A DNA stretch of 16,689 nt from Clostridioides sp. (GCA_031272305.1 JAISUA010000021.1:1-16689); one strand, 5' to 3'; shown: positions 1-7,466, counted from the first letter of the stretch. A program made the numbers and translations. The notes: generated by a model not told the origin, from the sequence alone.

Positions 1-737
1 TTCAAGATTACAGAGGAGGAGGAAACTTTTCTGGAAGAATGACAGCTCCACTTTGCTTTGCAGGTGCTGTTTGTATTCAAATACTAGAACGTAGAGGAAT
101 TTTTATAGGCTCTCACATAGATTCTATTTTCAATGTAAATGATACAAGATTTGATCCAATAAATATTTCGAAAGAAGATTTAATTTCAATCACACAGAAA
201 GATTTTCCTACTTTATCTGACACTGCCTCAGATAAAATGAAAAAAGCTATACTAAGTGAAAAAGAAAATGGCGATTCTGTTGGCGGTGTAATAGAAAGCG
301 TTGCTTTAGGTCTTCCTGTAGGAATTGGAGAACCTATTTTCGATGGTATAGAAAGTAAAATTTCATCTTTACTATTTGCGATTCCAGCTGTAAAAGGAGT
401 AGAATTCGGAAGTGGTTTTGAAGTTGCAAGACTTCTTGGCTCTCAAAACAACGACAGTTTTTATATAGATGAAAGTGGCAACATAAAAACTAAAACAAAT
501 AATCATGGTGGAAGTCTAGGTGGAATTTCTAGTGGAATGCCTTTAATTGTTAGGACAGCTTTCAAACCTACGCCATCTATTAGTAAACAACAAGACAGTA
601 TTAGTCTTAAGAATAAAGAAAATACAACTCTTAATATAGTAGGTCGCCATGATCCTTGCATAGTTCAAAGAGCATTGCCATGTATAGAATCAGCACTTGC
701 TATTGCAATACTTGATCTTTATGAACTTAATTATTAG
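1..737 (+). CDS. aroC: Chorismate synthase, C-terminal part (5' end outside window)
   Basis: Chorismate synthase converts 5-enolpyruvylshikimate-3-phosphate to chorismate, the last step of the shikimate pathway, using reduced FMN. The frame is open from base 3, before the first ATG at 39, and reads QDYRGGGNFSGRMTAP, the family's conserved Arg-Gly-Gly-Gly...Ser-Gly-Arg block, so the gene begins upstream and the ATG at 39 is internal. Further family marks are the NNHGGSLGGISSGMP stretch (about 491-541) and the C-terminal GRHDPC...R..P..E block (about 642-690). About 244 residues are visible, so roughly the first third is missing. No frameshift or internal stop is seen. pheA and aroQ follow on the same strand, giving an aromatic biosynthesis block. 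The stop codon abuts a structured repeat, so a common transcript with pheA is possible but not shown. Confidence 0.95.
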   Translation, partial: QDYRGGGNFSGRMTAPLCFAGAVCIQILERRGIFIGSHIDSIFNVNDTRFDPINISKEDLISITQKDFPTLSDTASDKMKKAILSEKENGDSVGGVIESVALGLPVGIGEPIFDGIESKISSLLFAIPAVKGVEFGSGFEVARLLGSQNNDSFYIDESGNIKTKTNNHGGSLGGISSGMPLIVRTAFKPTPSISKQQDSISLKNKENTTLNIVGRHDPCIVQRALPCIESALAIAILDLYELNY

Positions 738-863
738 AAGTGCATATTATAGAAAGCGTATGTTTTCGAACTTGTAAACAAGTAGGAAACTTCGATAACG
801 AAAATAATAGATTTTCTATATCAGTTATTTCTATAATTTCGATTTTTTATAGAAGATAACTTC
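738..863 (+). repeat. Structured intergenic repeat, copy A
   Basis: This element fills most of the aroC-pheA gap. It contains the 42-base core (781-822) found again at 2779 and 16198. Its outer ends GAAGT (737-741) and ACTTC (859-863) are complementary. Inside, GAAAGC (752-757) can pair with GTTTTC (762-767) around a four-base loop; copy B has GAAAGC/GCTTTC at the same place, so the stem is kept while one pair changes from G-C to G-T. The core hairpin is GAAAAT(AATAG)ATTTTC at 800-816. There is no ORF and no clean T-run after the outer stem, so it is not an ordinary terminator. It could be a structured RNA, a processing site or a small non-autonomous element. I do not recognise the family. 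Confidence 0.6.
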
Positions 864-929
864 CTGAAAATCTCATTATCACAATTTGAAATAATAACTT
901 TAAATTAAAAAAGAAAGGATTGATTTAAA

Positions 930-2069
930 ATGGATTTAGAAATTTTAAGAACAAGAATAAATGAAATTGATAAAGAAATTGTAAAGTTATTTGTAGAACG
1001 TATGCAGACATCAGCAAAAATCGCTGAAGCTAAATCAGAAAAAAATCTTCCTGTTTTAGATAAAAAGAGAGAGAATATCGTAATTCAAAATGTAATGAAT
1101 GAAGCTGGAGAAGAATTTGAATTATATATAAAAACTCTATACAATACTATGTTTGAGGTGAGTAGAAATTATCAATCAAGCCTTATAAATAAAACTACAC
1201 CTATTTCGCAAGAAATTCTTCAAAACATACAAAATCCTAAGATAGAATTTCCAAGAAAAGCAACTGTAGCTTGCCAAGGAGTAGAAGGTTCTTATGCTGA
1301 ACAGGCTTGTTCTAAATTATTTAATATAAGAAATACTATGTTCTTCAATAATTTTGAAAGTGTATTCAATGCTGTAGAAACAGGACTTTGCCAATATGGG
1401 GTACTTCCTATTGAAAATAGCTCTGCAGGATCTGTCACTGAAGTTTATGATTTGATGTGTAAACATAAATTTTACATAGTTAAAAGCACAAAACTTCATG
1501 TAAATCATGCTCTTGTTTCAAAAAAAGGTGTAAATTTATCTGATATCAAAGAAGTAATATCGCACGAACAAGCATTGCAACAATGCAGTGAATTTTTTAA
1601 ATTATTGCCAGATATTAAGGTAACACTTTTTGAAAACACTGCTACTGCAGCAAAATATATATCAGAATGTGATAGAAATGATATAGCAGCTATATGTTCA
1701 ACTGACTGTGCAAAACTTTACGGTCTAAGTATTTTAAAGGAAAATTTACAAAATAACCAAAATAACTATACTCGTTTTATTTGTATAGCTAAAGATATGG
1801 AAATATACGCTGGATCTAATAAAATAAGTCTTATGCTTTCTGTAGAACACAGACCTGGTTCTTTATATGAAATGATCGGAAATGTAGCTTGCCAAGGACT
1901 AAATCTTTCAAAGATTGAAAGTCGTCCTATTCCTGGAAAGGATTTTGAGTTCTTGTTCTATTTCGATATAGAAGGATCTGTTTTTTCAACTTATGTATTA
2001 GACTTGATTAAAAATATGGAATCATCTGCAGAAAGATTTACTTTCTTAGGATGTTACTCTGAAATATAA
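930..2069 (+). CDS. pheA: Bifunctional chorismate mutase / prephenate dehydratase (P-protein)
   Basis: This enzyme makes prephenate from chorismate and then phenylpyruvate, the committed branch to phenylalanine. Residues 1-85 form the all-helical AroQ-type chorismate mutase domain (LRTRINEIDKEIVKL and KIAEAK are typical). Residues 111-288 form the prephenate dehydratase domain, with ACQGVEGSYAEQA at the start, GVLPIENSSAGSV (157-169) and the catalytic NYTRF (279-283). Residues 297-379 are an ACT regulatory domain with HRPGSLYEMI and IESRP (329-333), the segment that binds phenylalanine for feedback inhibition. At 379 residues it is full length. The start has an AAAGGA ribosome site about ten bases upstream. 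It lies between aroC and aroQ on the same strand and is followed by its own terminator, so it may be transcribed alone or with aroC. Confidence 0.96.
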   Translation: MDLEILRTRINEIDKEIVKLFVERMQTSAKIAEAKSEKNLPVLDKKRENIVIQNVMNEAGEEFELYIKTLYNTMFEVSRNYQSSLINKTTPISQEILQNIQNPKIEFPRKATVACQGVEGSYAEQACSKLFNIRNTMFFNNFESVFNAVETGLCQYGVLPIENSSAGSVTEVYDLMCKHKFYIVKSTKLHVNHALVSKKGVNLSDIKEVISHEQALQQCSEFFKLLPDIKVTLFENTATAAKYISECDRNDIAAICSTDCAKLYGLSILKENLQNNQNNYTRFICIAKDMEIYAGSNKISLMLSVEHRPGSLYEMIGNVACQGLNLSKIESRPIPGKDFEFLFYFDIEGSVFSTYVLDLIKNMESSAERFTFLGCYSEI

Positions 2070-2152
2070 AATCAAATATATATTTAAAATACTTATATAT
2101 TTTAAAACATAGTAGTGCAAGCATCAATTTTATGTTAATATTAGATATAGGA

Positions 2153-2203
2153 AACCGACTTTCTTATTTAAATTTTATAAGAAGTTGGTTCTCCTTTTTA
2201 TTA
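2153..2203 (+). terminator. Rho-independent terminator after pheA
   Basis: AACCGACTTTCTTAT (2153-2167) pairs with ATAAGAAGTTGGTT (2177-2190) with one bulged T and one wobble, around a nine-base AT loop. CTCCTTTTTATT follows. It sits about 85 bases after the pheA stop and 90 bases before aroQ. It most likely ends pheA, though an attenuator in front of aroQ cannot be excluded. A second weak pairing, AACATA/TATGTT, lies just before it (about 2106-2136). Confidence 0.75.
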
Positions 2204-2289
2204 GTTAACATATGTTTACACAAAGAAATTTTGCACCATCTATAAATTTTTTTTGTACTTAATTTATAATTAAATTTAGGAGATTTTTT

Positions 2290-2721
2290 ATGAGAATACT
2301 TGTAATAAACGGTCCTAACTTAAATATGTTAGGCATCAGAGAAAAAAATATTTACGGAAACGAAACATACAACGATTTAATAGATTTAATAGAAAAAACA
2401 TCTATAGAAAATAATATAGATATTGAAGTTTATCAATCTAACCATGAAGGCGATATTGTAGATAAAATTCAAGACTCATATTTTAACAAAACAGATGGAA
2501 TAGTAATAAATCCTGCTGCTTATACTCATACAAGTGTGGCAATATTAGATGCTCTTAAAGCTGTTAATATTCCTACTGTCGAAGTTCATATATCCGATGT
2601 AAGCAAAAGAGAAGATTTTAGAAAAATTTCGTACGTAAGATCAGCCTGTGCAAAAACAATAATAGGAAAAGGACTGTATGGATATATAGAAGCAATACTA
2701 TTTCTAACAAATAAATTATAA
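2290..2721 (+). CDS. aroQ: Type II 3-dehydroquinate dehydratase
   Basis: The enzyme dehydrates 3-dehydroquinate to 3-dehydroshikimate, step three of the shikimate pathway; type II enzymes are small proteins that assemble as dodecamers. All signature blocks are present: INGPNLNMLGIRE at the N-terminus, the catalytic Tyr in IYG (Tyr22), QSNHEGDIVDKIQ (49-61) for substrate binding, INPAAYTHTSVAI (73-85) and the catalytic-site His in VEVHISD (His100), followed by REDFRKISY. Its 143 residues match the family's usual length. An AGGAG ribosome site lies eight bases before the ATG. The gene is separated from pheA by a terminator and about 220 bases, so it probably has its own promoter; a TATAAT at 2265 is too close to the ribosome site to be a convincing one. 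It converges on the CLC gene. Confidence 0.96.
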   Translation: MRILVINGPNLNMLGIREKNIYGNETYNDLIDLIEKTSIENNIDIEVYQSNHEGDIVDKIQDSYFNKTDGIVINPAAYTHTSVAILDALKAVNIPTVEVHISDVSKREDFRKISYVRSACAKTIIGKGLYGYIEAILFLTNKL

Positions 2722-2732
2722 GAATTATTATG

Positions 2733-2857
2733 AGAAGTTCATTAGAATTGAAAGCGAAGCTTTCAGAACTTCGAAGCAAGTAGTAAAGTTCGATAACTAA
2801 AATCATAGATTTTGTATCTCTTTTTAAACTGTCGACTTTTTATTGAATATAACTTCT
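2733..2857 (+). repeat. Structured intergenic repeat, copy B
   Basis: This is the second copy of the family, 11 bases after aroQ. The outer arms AGAAGTT (2733-2739) and AACTTCT (2851-2857) are perfect complements. A second hairpin, GAAAGC-GAA-GCTTTC (about 2750-2764), corresponds to the GAAAGC/GTTTTC stem of copy A. GAACTT (2767-2772) can pair with AAGTTC (2786-2791). The 42-base core is at 2779-2820 with its hairpin TAAAAT(CATAG)ATTTTG, closed here by a T-G pair. Copy A and copy B also share GA.TTTTTAT.GAA.ATAACTTC at the right end. It has no coding potential and lies upstream of a separate, stronger terminator, so it is not needed to end aroQ. Confidence 0.6.
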
Positions 2858-2876
2858 TGCAAGTTCTACATTACTT

Positions 2877-2930
2877 TTAAGAATACTTATTACCAGTTAA
2901 AATAAAGCTAATAAGTATTCTTAATTTAAT
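2877..2930. terminator. Strong bidirectional-type hairpin between convergent aroQ and CLC genes
   Basis: TTAAGAATACTTATTA (2877-2892) and TAATAAGTATTCTTAA (2909-2924) are a perfect 16-base inverted repeat with a 16-base loop. It is followed on the plus strand by TTTAATATTTTATT. It sits between aroQ (plus) and the minus-strand CLC gene and can terminate aroQ; on the minus strand the T-run is poorer. Confidence 0.8.
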
Positions 2931-2954
2931 ATTTTATTATTCTCATTACAAATC

Positions 2955-4334
2955 TTACTTATATATCGAAGATTTCGATGAAAATAAATAGCTAACTGCA
3001 CAGATTATCATCATATATACTATAGACTTTAATCCAAACAACTCTATTCCTAATATAAAGCAAGTGATAGGTAATTTTGTAGCAGATGTAAATACTCCAA
3101 TATATCCAATACTAGCTACAAAATTTGAAGGTAACAATAACATTTTTCCGACTGTCGCTCCAAAAGTAGATCCTATTACAAATAAAGGTGTGACATCTCC
3201 TCCTTGAAATCCCATTCCAAGAGATAAAGAGGTCAAAATTATTTTTTTCAAAAAATCAAAATCAGCCACTTCTCCAAAAAACGAATTTTTTATCAAATCT
3301 GTACTAAGTCCATTATATTTATCCGTTCCTAAACAAAGTACGAACAATAAAATCAAAATTCCTCCTACAAAAGTCCTAATAACTGATGCTCTTTTAAATG
3401 TTTTATCTGATATTATTTTTTTTGAAATATTTTTTACCAAATCTACAGATACTACAAATAAAGATCCTACAATAGCAAACAAAACTCCTGATACTACTAA
3501 TTTAAAAATATTCACTGTTGATAACCCTGGAAAATTAAAAATTTTATATCTTGTATAAGTTGCTCCAAAAAATTTAGCTATCTTAACCGCTATGAACGAT
3601 GAAATTAAACACAAAAATAAATACTCAAAACTATTTTTTATGTATTTATAGTTATTTAATAATTTTTTTCTAAAAACAACTTCTAATGCAAAAATAGTTC
3701 CTGCAAAATATACACCTAAAATCGAAGATACACTTGCACTTAAACCTATTAAAAAAATAATTTTAACACTTACTTTATTAGATGTTTGAATTTTATCTAA
3801 AATATTTTTTATAAATTCACTTACACAATTTCCAAGTTGGACACAAGCACCTAGTCTACCTACAGAAGCTCCTGACAAATGCGAAAGTGTAGTAGCTACA
3901 AATGTTATAGGTATCAATATAGGACTATTTAATCTTTTAAATTTACATATTTCTTCACTAGATTCATATGATTGTTCATTAAATTCTAAATCTGAATTTG
4001 ATAATACTTGAAGTGTCCTATTAACGCCAAAAACATTGTTGCTTGAAAATTTATTATACATAAGTCCTATTAAAACTCCAAAAAAGGGCAAGAATAATTT
4101 TATCCAAGGATTTGAAGTACGTATATCAGTAACAAAACTAACACTTCGTATTAATATAGCCGCTAAAAATCCACAGCAAACTCCTACAACAACACTTACA
4201 ATTATTTTTGTAAAAACATCTTTCAAAAAATACATTACTTTATTTTTGATTATACTTACATCAACATTTTTATTTTTTAATTCGATTTCTCTTTCTTGTG
4301 TATAAAAATTAAATAATTTTAAATAATAATTCAT
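2955..4334 (-). CDS. CLC-family anion transporter, CLC-F-like, gating Glu replaced
   Basis: This is a 459-residue polytopic membrane protein of the ClC chloride/fluoride channel-antiporter superfamily. The signature GMGFQGGDVTPLFVIG (373-388) matches the GF.GGE.TPLF.IG form of the CLC-F (fluoride/proton antiporter) clade. SSNNVFG (97-103) resembles the GNNLI motif that replaces the usual central-serine GSGIP in that clade. The third hallmark, GREG(T/P), reads GRLGA here (159-163): the proton-gating glutamate is Leu161 (codon CTA, two changes from a Glu codon). The rest of the helix pattern is intact, so this looks like a diverged but maintained gene. The ribosome site is AGAGGTGA before the ATG at 4334. 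A minus-strand TATAAT lies at 4371-4366. I see no fluoride riboswitch upstream. It is divergent from dnaA across the origin. Substrate and mechanism (channel, uncoupled carrier or inactive) are open. Confidence 0.85.
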   Translation of the reverse strand: MNYYLKLFNFYTQEREIELKNKNVDVSIIKNKVMYFLKDVFTKIIVSVVVGVCCGFLAAILIRSVSFVTDIRTSNPWIKLFLPFFGVLIGLMYNKFSSNNVFGVNRTLQVLSNSDLEFNEQSYESSEEICKFKRLNSPILIPITFVATTLSHLSGASVGRLGACVQLGNCVSEFIKNILDKIQTSNKVSVKIIFLIGLSASVSSILGVYFAGTIFALEVVFRKKLLNNYKYIKNSFEYLFLCLISSFIAVKIAKFFGATYTRYKIFNFPGLSTVNIFKLVVSGVLFAIVGSLFVVSVDLVKNISKKIISDKTFKRASVIRTFVGGILILLFVLCLGTDKYNGLSTDLIKNSFFGEVADFDFLKKIILTSLSLGMGFQGGDVTPLFVIGSTFGATVGKMLLLPSNFVASIGYIGVFTSATKLPITCFILGIELFGLKSIVYMMIICAVSYLFSSKSSIYK

Positions 4335-4401
4335 TGTAACAATATCACCTCTTCTTGCAAGTCTTATTATATACTATTTATTAACATAATGGTGAATAAT
4401 T

Positions 4402-4681
4402 TTATCCACATCCTATTAATAATTTGGATAACTTCTTGATTATTTATTGAAGTTTGTCTGATATTTTGATATTATAAATATACTTGTTGATAAGTGTATA
4501 AAATTTATTAACTTGTATATAGTTATACACAATCTGTGGATGAATTTGTTGATAACTTTTTATATTTTACAAAAATAATTCTATTTTTCAATGAAATATT
4601 ACGTTGATTAATTTATCTACATTATGTTAATATATTATATGCTTCGATAAAAAATGATTTTTATCAACAACTTTATCAAGA
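4402..4681. other. oriC, upstream DnaA-box cluster
   Basis: The 432-base gap between the divergent CLC gene and dnaA is packed with DnaA boxes. Exact TTATNCACA matches are at 4402-4410 and 4523-4531 (plus). One-mismatch boxes are TTATCAACA at 4485-4493 (minus), 4547-4555 (minus) and 4661-4669 (plus), TTATACACT at 4493-4501 (minus), TCATCCACA at 4535-4543 (minus) and TTATCTACA at 4613-4621 (plus). By analogy with the bipartite origin of Bacillus subtilis this is the upstream half, where DnaA probably also controls dnaA transcription. No confident sigma-A promoter for dnaA can be picked from the AT-rich background; the TATAAT at 4748-4753 overlaps the dnaA ribosome site. Confidence 0.85.
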
Positions 4682-4766
4682 ATTTTTAGTTTACATAGAT
4701 TATTTTAATGAAAATTAATTTATTTGTTTATAACTTGTTGAAAACAATATAATGGAGGTTTGAAAA

Positions 4767-6098
4767 ATGGATATTGTTACAGTATGGGAAAAAACACTGC
4801 CATTTCTTAAGGGTGAACTTACTTCTTCTCTTTATTCTACTGTACTCAATAATATAGTTCCGATTGAGATTAAATCGAACATCATGTATTTATTAGTGCA
4901 TAATCCAGAATCTAAAGAAGTTCTAGAAGACAGTAATTGTCTGAAAATAATAGAAGAAACCGTACAAAAAATCACCCTTAGAAATTATAAAGTTATGTTT
5001 ATTTTAAATAAAAATGAAATAAGAAATAATCATAAGAAAGAAGACGATCAAGGAAATGGATTTGATCAAATTTATGTAAAATTAAATCCAAAATATACTT
5101 TTGATAGTTTCGTAATAGGAAACAGCAACAGGTTTGCACATGCTGCTTGCGTCGCAGTAGCAGAAGCACCTGCAAAAGCATACAATCCTCTTTTCTTATA
5201 TGGAGGCGTTGGGCTTGGAAAGACTCACTTGATGCAGGCGATAGGTCATCAAGTTGCACTAAAAAATAGAAATTCAAAAATTGAATATGTTTCGTCAGAA
5301 ACTTTCACAAACGAACTAATCAACTCTATCAAGGACGATAAGAACGAAGAATTTAGAAACAAATACAGAAATGTAGACATTCTTCTTATAGATGATATTC
5401 AATTTATAGCTAATAAAGAAAGAACACAGGAAGAATTTTTCCATACATTCAATGCTTTATACGAAGCTAATAAACAAATCATCATCTCCAGTGATAGACC
5501 TCCTAAAGAAATACCAACTCTTGAGGAAAGACTTAAAACTCGTTTCGAAATGGGTCTAATAACAGACATTCAACCACCAGATTTCGAAACAAGGATCGCT
5601 ATACTTAGAAAAAAAGCTCAACAAGAAGGCATACACGTTCCAGATGAAGTTATGTCTTATATTGCTGAGTACATTGTTTCTAATATAAGAGAATTAGAGG
5701 GTGCTATGACTAGAGTTATAGCTTTTTCGTCTTTATACGAATCTAAAGATATCTCGCTAGAACTAGCTAAAGAAGCACTTAAAGATATTATATCTACTAC
5801 TCTAAACCACGAAATAAATGTTGAAAGAATAAAACAAATAGTATCTGATAAATTTAATATAAAAATGGAAGATTTTAATTCCAAAAAAAGAACTAGAGAT
5901 ATAGCTTATCCAAGACAAATAGCAATGTATCTAACTAGAGAGCTTACAGATATGTCTCTTCCAAAGATAGGTGATGAGTTTGGAGGAAGAGATCATACAA
6001 CTGTTATGCACGCTTGCGATAAAATATCTAACGACATCAACAACAAAAAAGATATAAAATTTAAAATCGAAAATATTATATCTGAACTTAAAAGATAA
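4767..6098 (+). CDS. dnaA: Chromosomal replication initiator DnaA
   Basis: DnaA binds the boxes on both sides of its gene, oligomerises with ATP and melts the origin. Domain I spans about residues 1-82. The domain II linker is short (about 83-106). The AAA+ core (107-320) shows Walker A GGVGLGKTH (146-154), Walker B LLIDDIQF (206-213), sensor 1 at IIISSDRPP (238-246), the arginine-finger region RLKTRFEMGL (255-264) and sensor 2 around IRELEGAMTRV (307-317). Domain IV ends with the DNA-binding signature GGRDHTTVMHACDKI (406-420). At 443 residues it is normal for Clostridia. The ribosome site is TGGAGG, spaced about nine bases from ATG. It stands alone between the two origin halves, with a terminator after it. 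Confidence 0.98.
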   Translation: MDIVTVWEKTLPFLKGELTSSLYSTVLNNIVPIEIKSNIMYLLVHNPESKEVLEDSNCLKIIEETVQKITLRNYKVMFILNKNEIRNNHKKEDDQGNGFDQIYVKLNPKYTFDSFVIGNSNRFAHAACVAVAEAPAKAYNPLFLYGGVGLGKTHLMQAIGHQVALKNRNSKIEYVSSETFTNELINSIKDDKNEEFRNKYRNVDILLIDDIQFIANKERTQEEFFHTFNALYEANKQIIISSDRPPKEIPTLEERLKTRFEMGLITDIQPPDFETRIAILRKKAQQEGIHVPDEVMSYIAEYIVSNIRELEGAMTRVIAFSSLYESKDISLELAKEALKDIISTTLNHEINVERIKQIVSDKFNIKMEDFNSKKRTRDIAYPRQIAMYLTRELTDMSLPKIGDEFGGRDHTTVMHACDKISNDINNKKDIKFKIENIISELKR

Positions 6099-6109
6099 GA
6101 CTATTAAAA

Positions 6110-6150
6110 CAGTTTATTAACATTCTTGTGTTAATAAGCTGTTTATAAAA
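6110..6150 (+). terminator. Terminator-like hairpin after dnaA
   Basis: CAGTTTATTAACA (6110-6122) pairs with TGTTAATAAGCTG (6129-6141), 13 pairs including one wobble, around a six-base loop, 11 bases after the dnaA stop. Only a short T-run (GTTTATAAAA) follows. Both arms contain TTATTAACA, a one-mismatch DnaA box (6114-6122 plus, 6129-6137 minus), so DnaA might also bind it. Confidence 0.6.
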
Positions 6151-6175
6151 TGTTATCAATTAATTTTAGTCGAAT

Positions 6176-6353
6176 TTATTCACATTTTATTAAATTTAAT
6201 TTAACAAAAATATTAACATTTTTTAAACAGGCTTATTACTTTGTAATTACTTTTATCAAAATACTTTTCAACATTATAAACAACACCTACTACTATTACT
6301 ACTAACTTTTATATTATTTATTTATAAATAAAAAAAAATGGAGGTTATCCACA
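6176..6353. other. oriC, dnaA-dnaN half with DnaA boxes and unwinding region
   Basis: The 255-base dnaA-dnaN gap has exact boxes TTATTCACA at 6176-6184 and TTATCCACA at 6345-6353, and a one-mismatch TTATAAACA at 6274-6282. The last of these stands four bases before a run of CTA/TTA triplets, the DnaA-trio element (listed separately). An almost pure AT stretch (6307-6338) follows and is the likely unwinding element. This arrangement (box, trios, AT stretch, then dnaN) matches the unwinding side of the B. subtilis origin. Confidence 0.85.
6287..6304 (-). other. DnaA-trio run (BUS-like unwinding element)
   Basis: The plus strand reads CTA CTA CTA TTA CTA CTA at 6287-6304. The complementary strand is therefore 5'-TAG TAG TAA TAG TAG TAG, six consecutive matches to the 3'-(G/A)AT-5' DnaA-trio that lets a DnaA filament grip one strand at the start of melting. 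It lies directly after the box at 6274-6282 and before the AT-only stretch, as the bacterial origin unwinding model requires. Confidence 0.8.
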
Positions 6354-7466
6354 GTGAGAATTATTATAAATCAAAAAACGCTCAATAATAAAATAAGTAT
6401 CGCTCAAAAAGCAATCAATTCGAAAACAACTATCGAAATATTAAAAGGCTTATTATTAGTTGCGAAACATAATCAATTGAAAATAATAGGTTATGATACT
6501 GAAATAGGTATAGAAACTTATACAAATACTCAAATTGTAGAGGAAGGACAAATAGTTGTCGATGCAAGATTATTTGGAGATATTATAAGAAAACTTCCAG
6601 ATGAAGAAGTTCAAATAGAAACTGATAGTGAAAATAACCTTTATATAAACTGTCTAAACTCAAAATTCAAAATAAAAGGATATTCTCCTGTAGATTTTCC
6701 TAAGTTACCTGAGTTTGAAGAAGACAATTCAATAGAAATATCTCAAGAATTATTCAAAGATATGATAAAACAAACAGTGTTTTCAACTTCTATAGATCCT
6801 ACAAAGCCTACTCTTATGGGAGAATTATTAGAAATCGAAGAAAACAGCATAAATCTTGTAGCTATGGATGGTTATAGACTTTCAGTTAGAAAATCTTTTA
6901 TAAATACTCCTCAAGGATACGAAACATCTCAGTCTATTAGTAAATTAATTATTCCTGAAAAAACAATGAGAGATGTAAACACGCTTTTATCAGAAGAAGA
7001 TAATTTTAAAATAGAGTTCAACGAAAAAAATATAGTATTTATAATTGGAGATACAAAAATTATTTCTAGACTTCTTGAAGGAAAATATGTAGATTATAAA
7101 AAATTCTTGCCTAAAGAACATACTACAAAGATAAGATTAAATACAAAAGATTTGTATGACAGCATAGAAAGAGCTTCGCTTCTTTCAGCAGAAAAAAACA
7201 ATTTGATTAAATTTTCTATAAGAGATAATGTTATGGCTATTACTTCTAATAATGAAAAAGGAAATGTTTATGAAGAAGTATCTCTTGAACTTGAAGGAGA
7301 ATATTTAGATATAGCATTCAATTCGAGATATTTAAGTGAAGGCTTAAAAAATATTGAAAGTACTTATATAAATATAGAATTTACAAAAAATATAAATCCT
7401 TGTATAATCAAACCTGATGATGAAATAGATTATACTTATTTATTGTTACCTGTAAGACTATCATAA
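6354..7466 (+). CDS. dnaN: DNA polymerase III beta subunit (sliding clamp)
   Basis: This is the ring-shaped processivity clamp that holds the replicative polymerase and repair factors on DNA. The 370-residue protein has the three repeated clamp folds (about 1-120, 125-245, 250-370). Recognisable features are the start MRIIINQKTL, the domain II segment DPTKPTLMGELLEIEE followed by VAMDGYRLSVRK, and the C-terminal YTYLLLPVRL that lines the partner-binding pocket. The start is GTG at 6354 with TGGAGG at 6339-6344. A perfect DnaA box (6345-6353) fills the whole space between the ribosome site and the GTG. It is followed by its own terminator, and yaaA-recF has a separate promoter. Confidence 0.97.
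   Translation: MRIIINQKTLNNKISIAQKAINSKTTIEILKGLLLVAKHNQLKIIGYDTEIGIETYTNTQIVEEGQIVVDARLFGDIIRKLPDEEVQIETDSENNLYINCLNSKFKIKGYSPVDFPKLPEFEEDNSIEISQELFKDMIKQTVFSTSIDPTKPTLMGELLEIEENSINLVAMDGYRLSVRKSFINTPQGYETSQSISKLIIPEKTMRDVNTLLSEEDNFKIEFNEKNIVFIIGDTKIISRLLEGKYVDYKKFLPKEHTTKIRLNTKDLYDSIERASLLSAEKNNLIKFSIRDNVMAITSNNEKGNVYEEVSLELEGEYLDIAFNSRYLSEGLKNIESTYINIEFTKNINPCIIKPDDEIDYTYLLLPVRLS

Noticed and set aside
2265..2270. TATAAT before aroQ as a promoter
   Set aside because: A start near 2277 would fall at the ribosome site, and no -35 is present at proper spacing.
4036..4305. 89-residue plus-strand ORF inside the CLC gene
   Set aside because: It is antisense to the strongly supported transporter gene and shows no motif of its own.
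4402..4681. CRISPR array or iteron-type repeat in the dnaA upstream gap
   Set aside because: The repeated nonamers are DnaA boxes in both orientations with irregular spacing; there are no regular spacers anywhere in the window.
4748..4753. TATAAT before dnaA as its -10 promoter element
   Set aside because: It overlaps the ribosome site, leaving no room for a leader; the true promoter is further upstream and not identifiable here.
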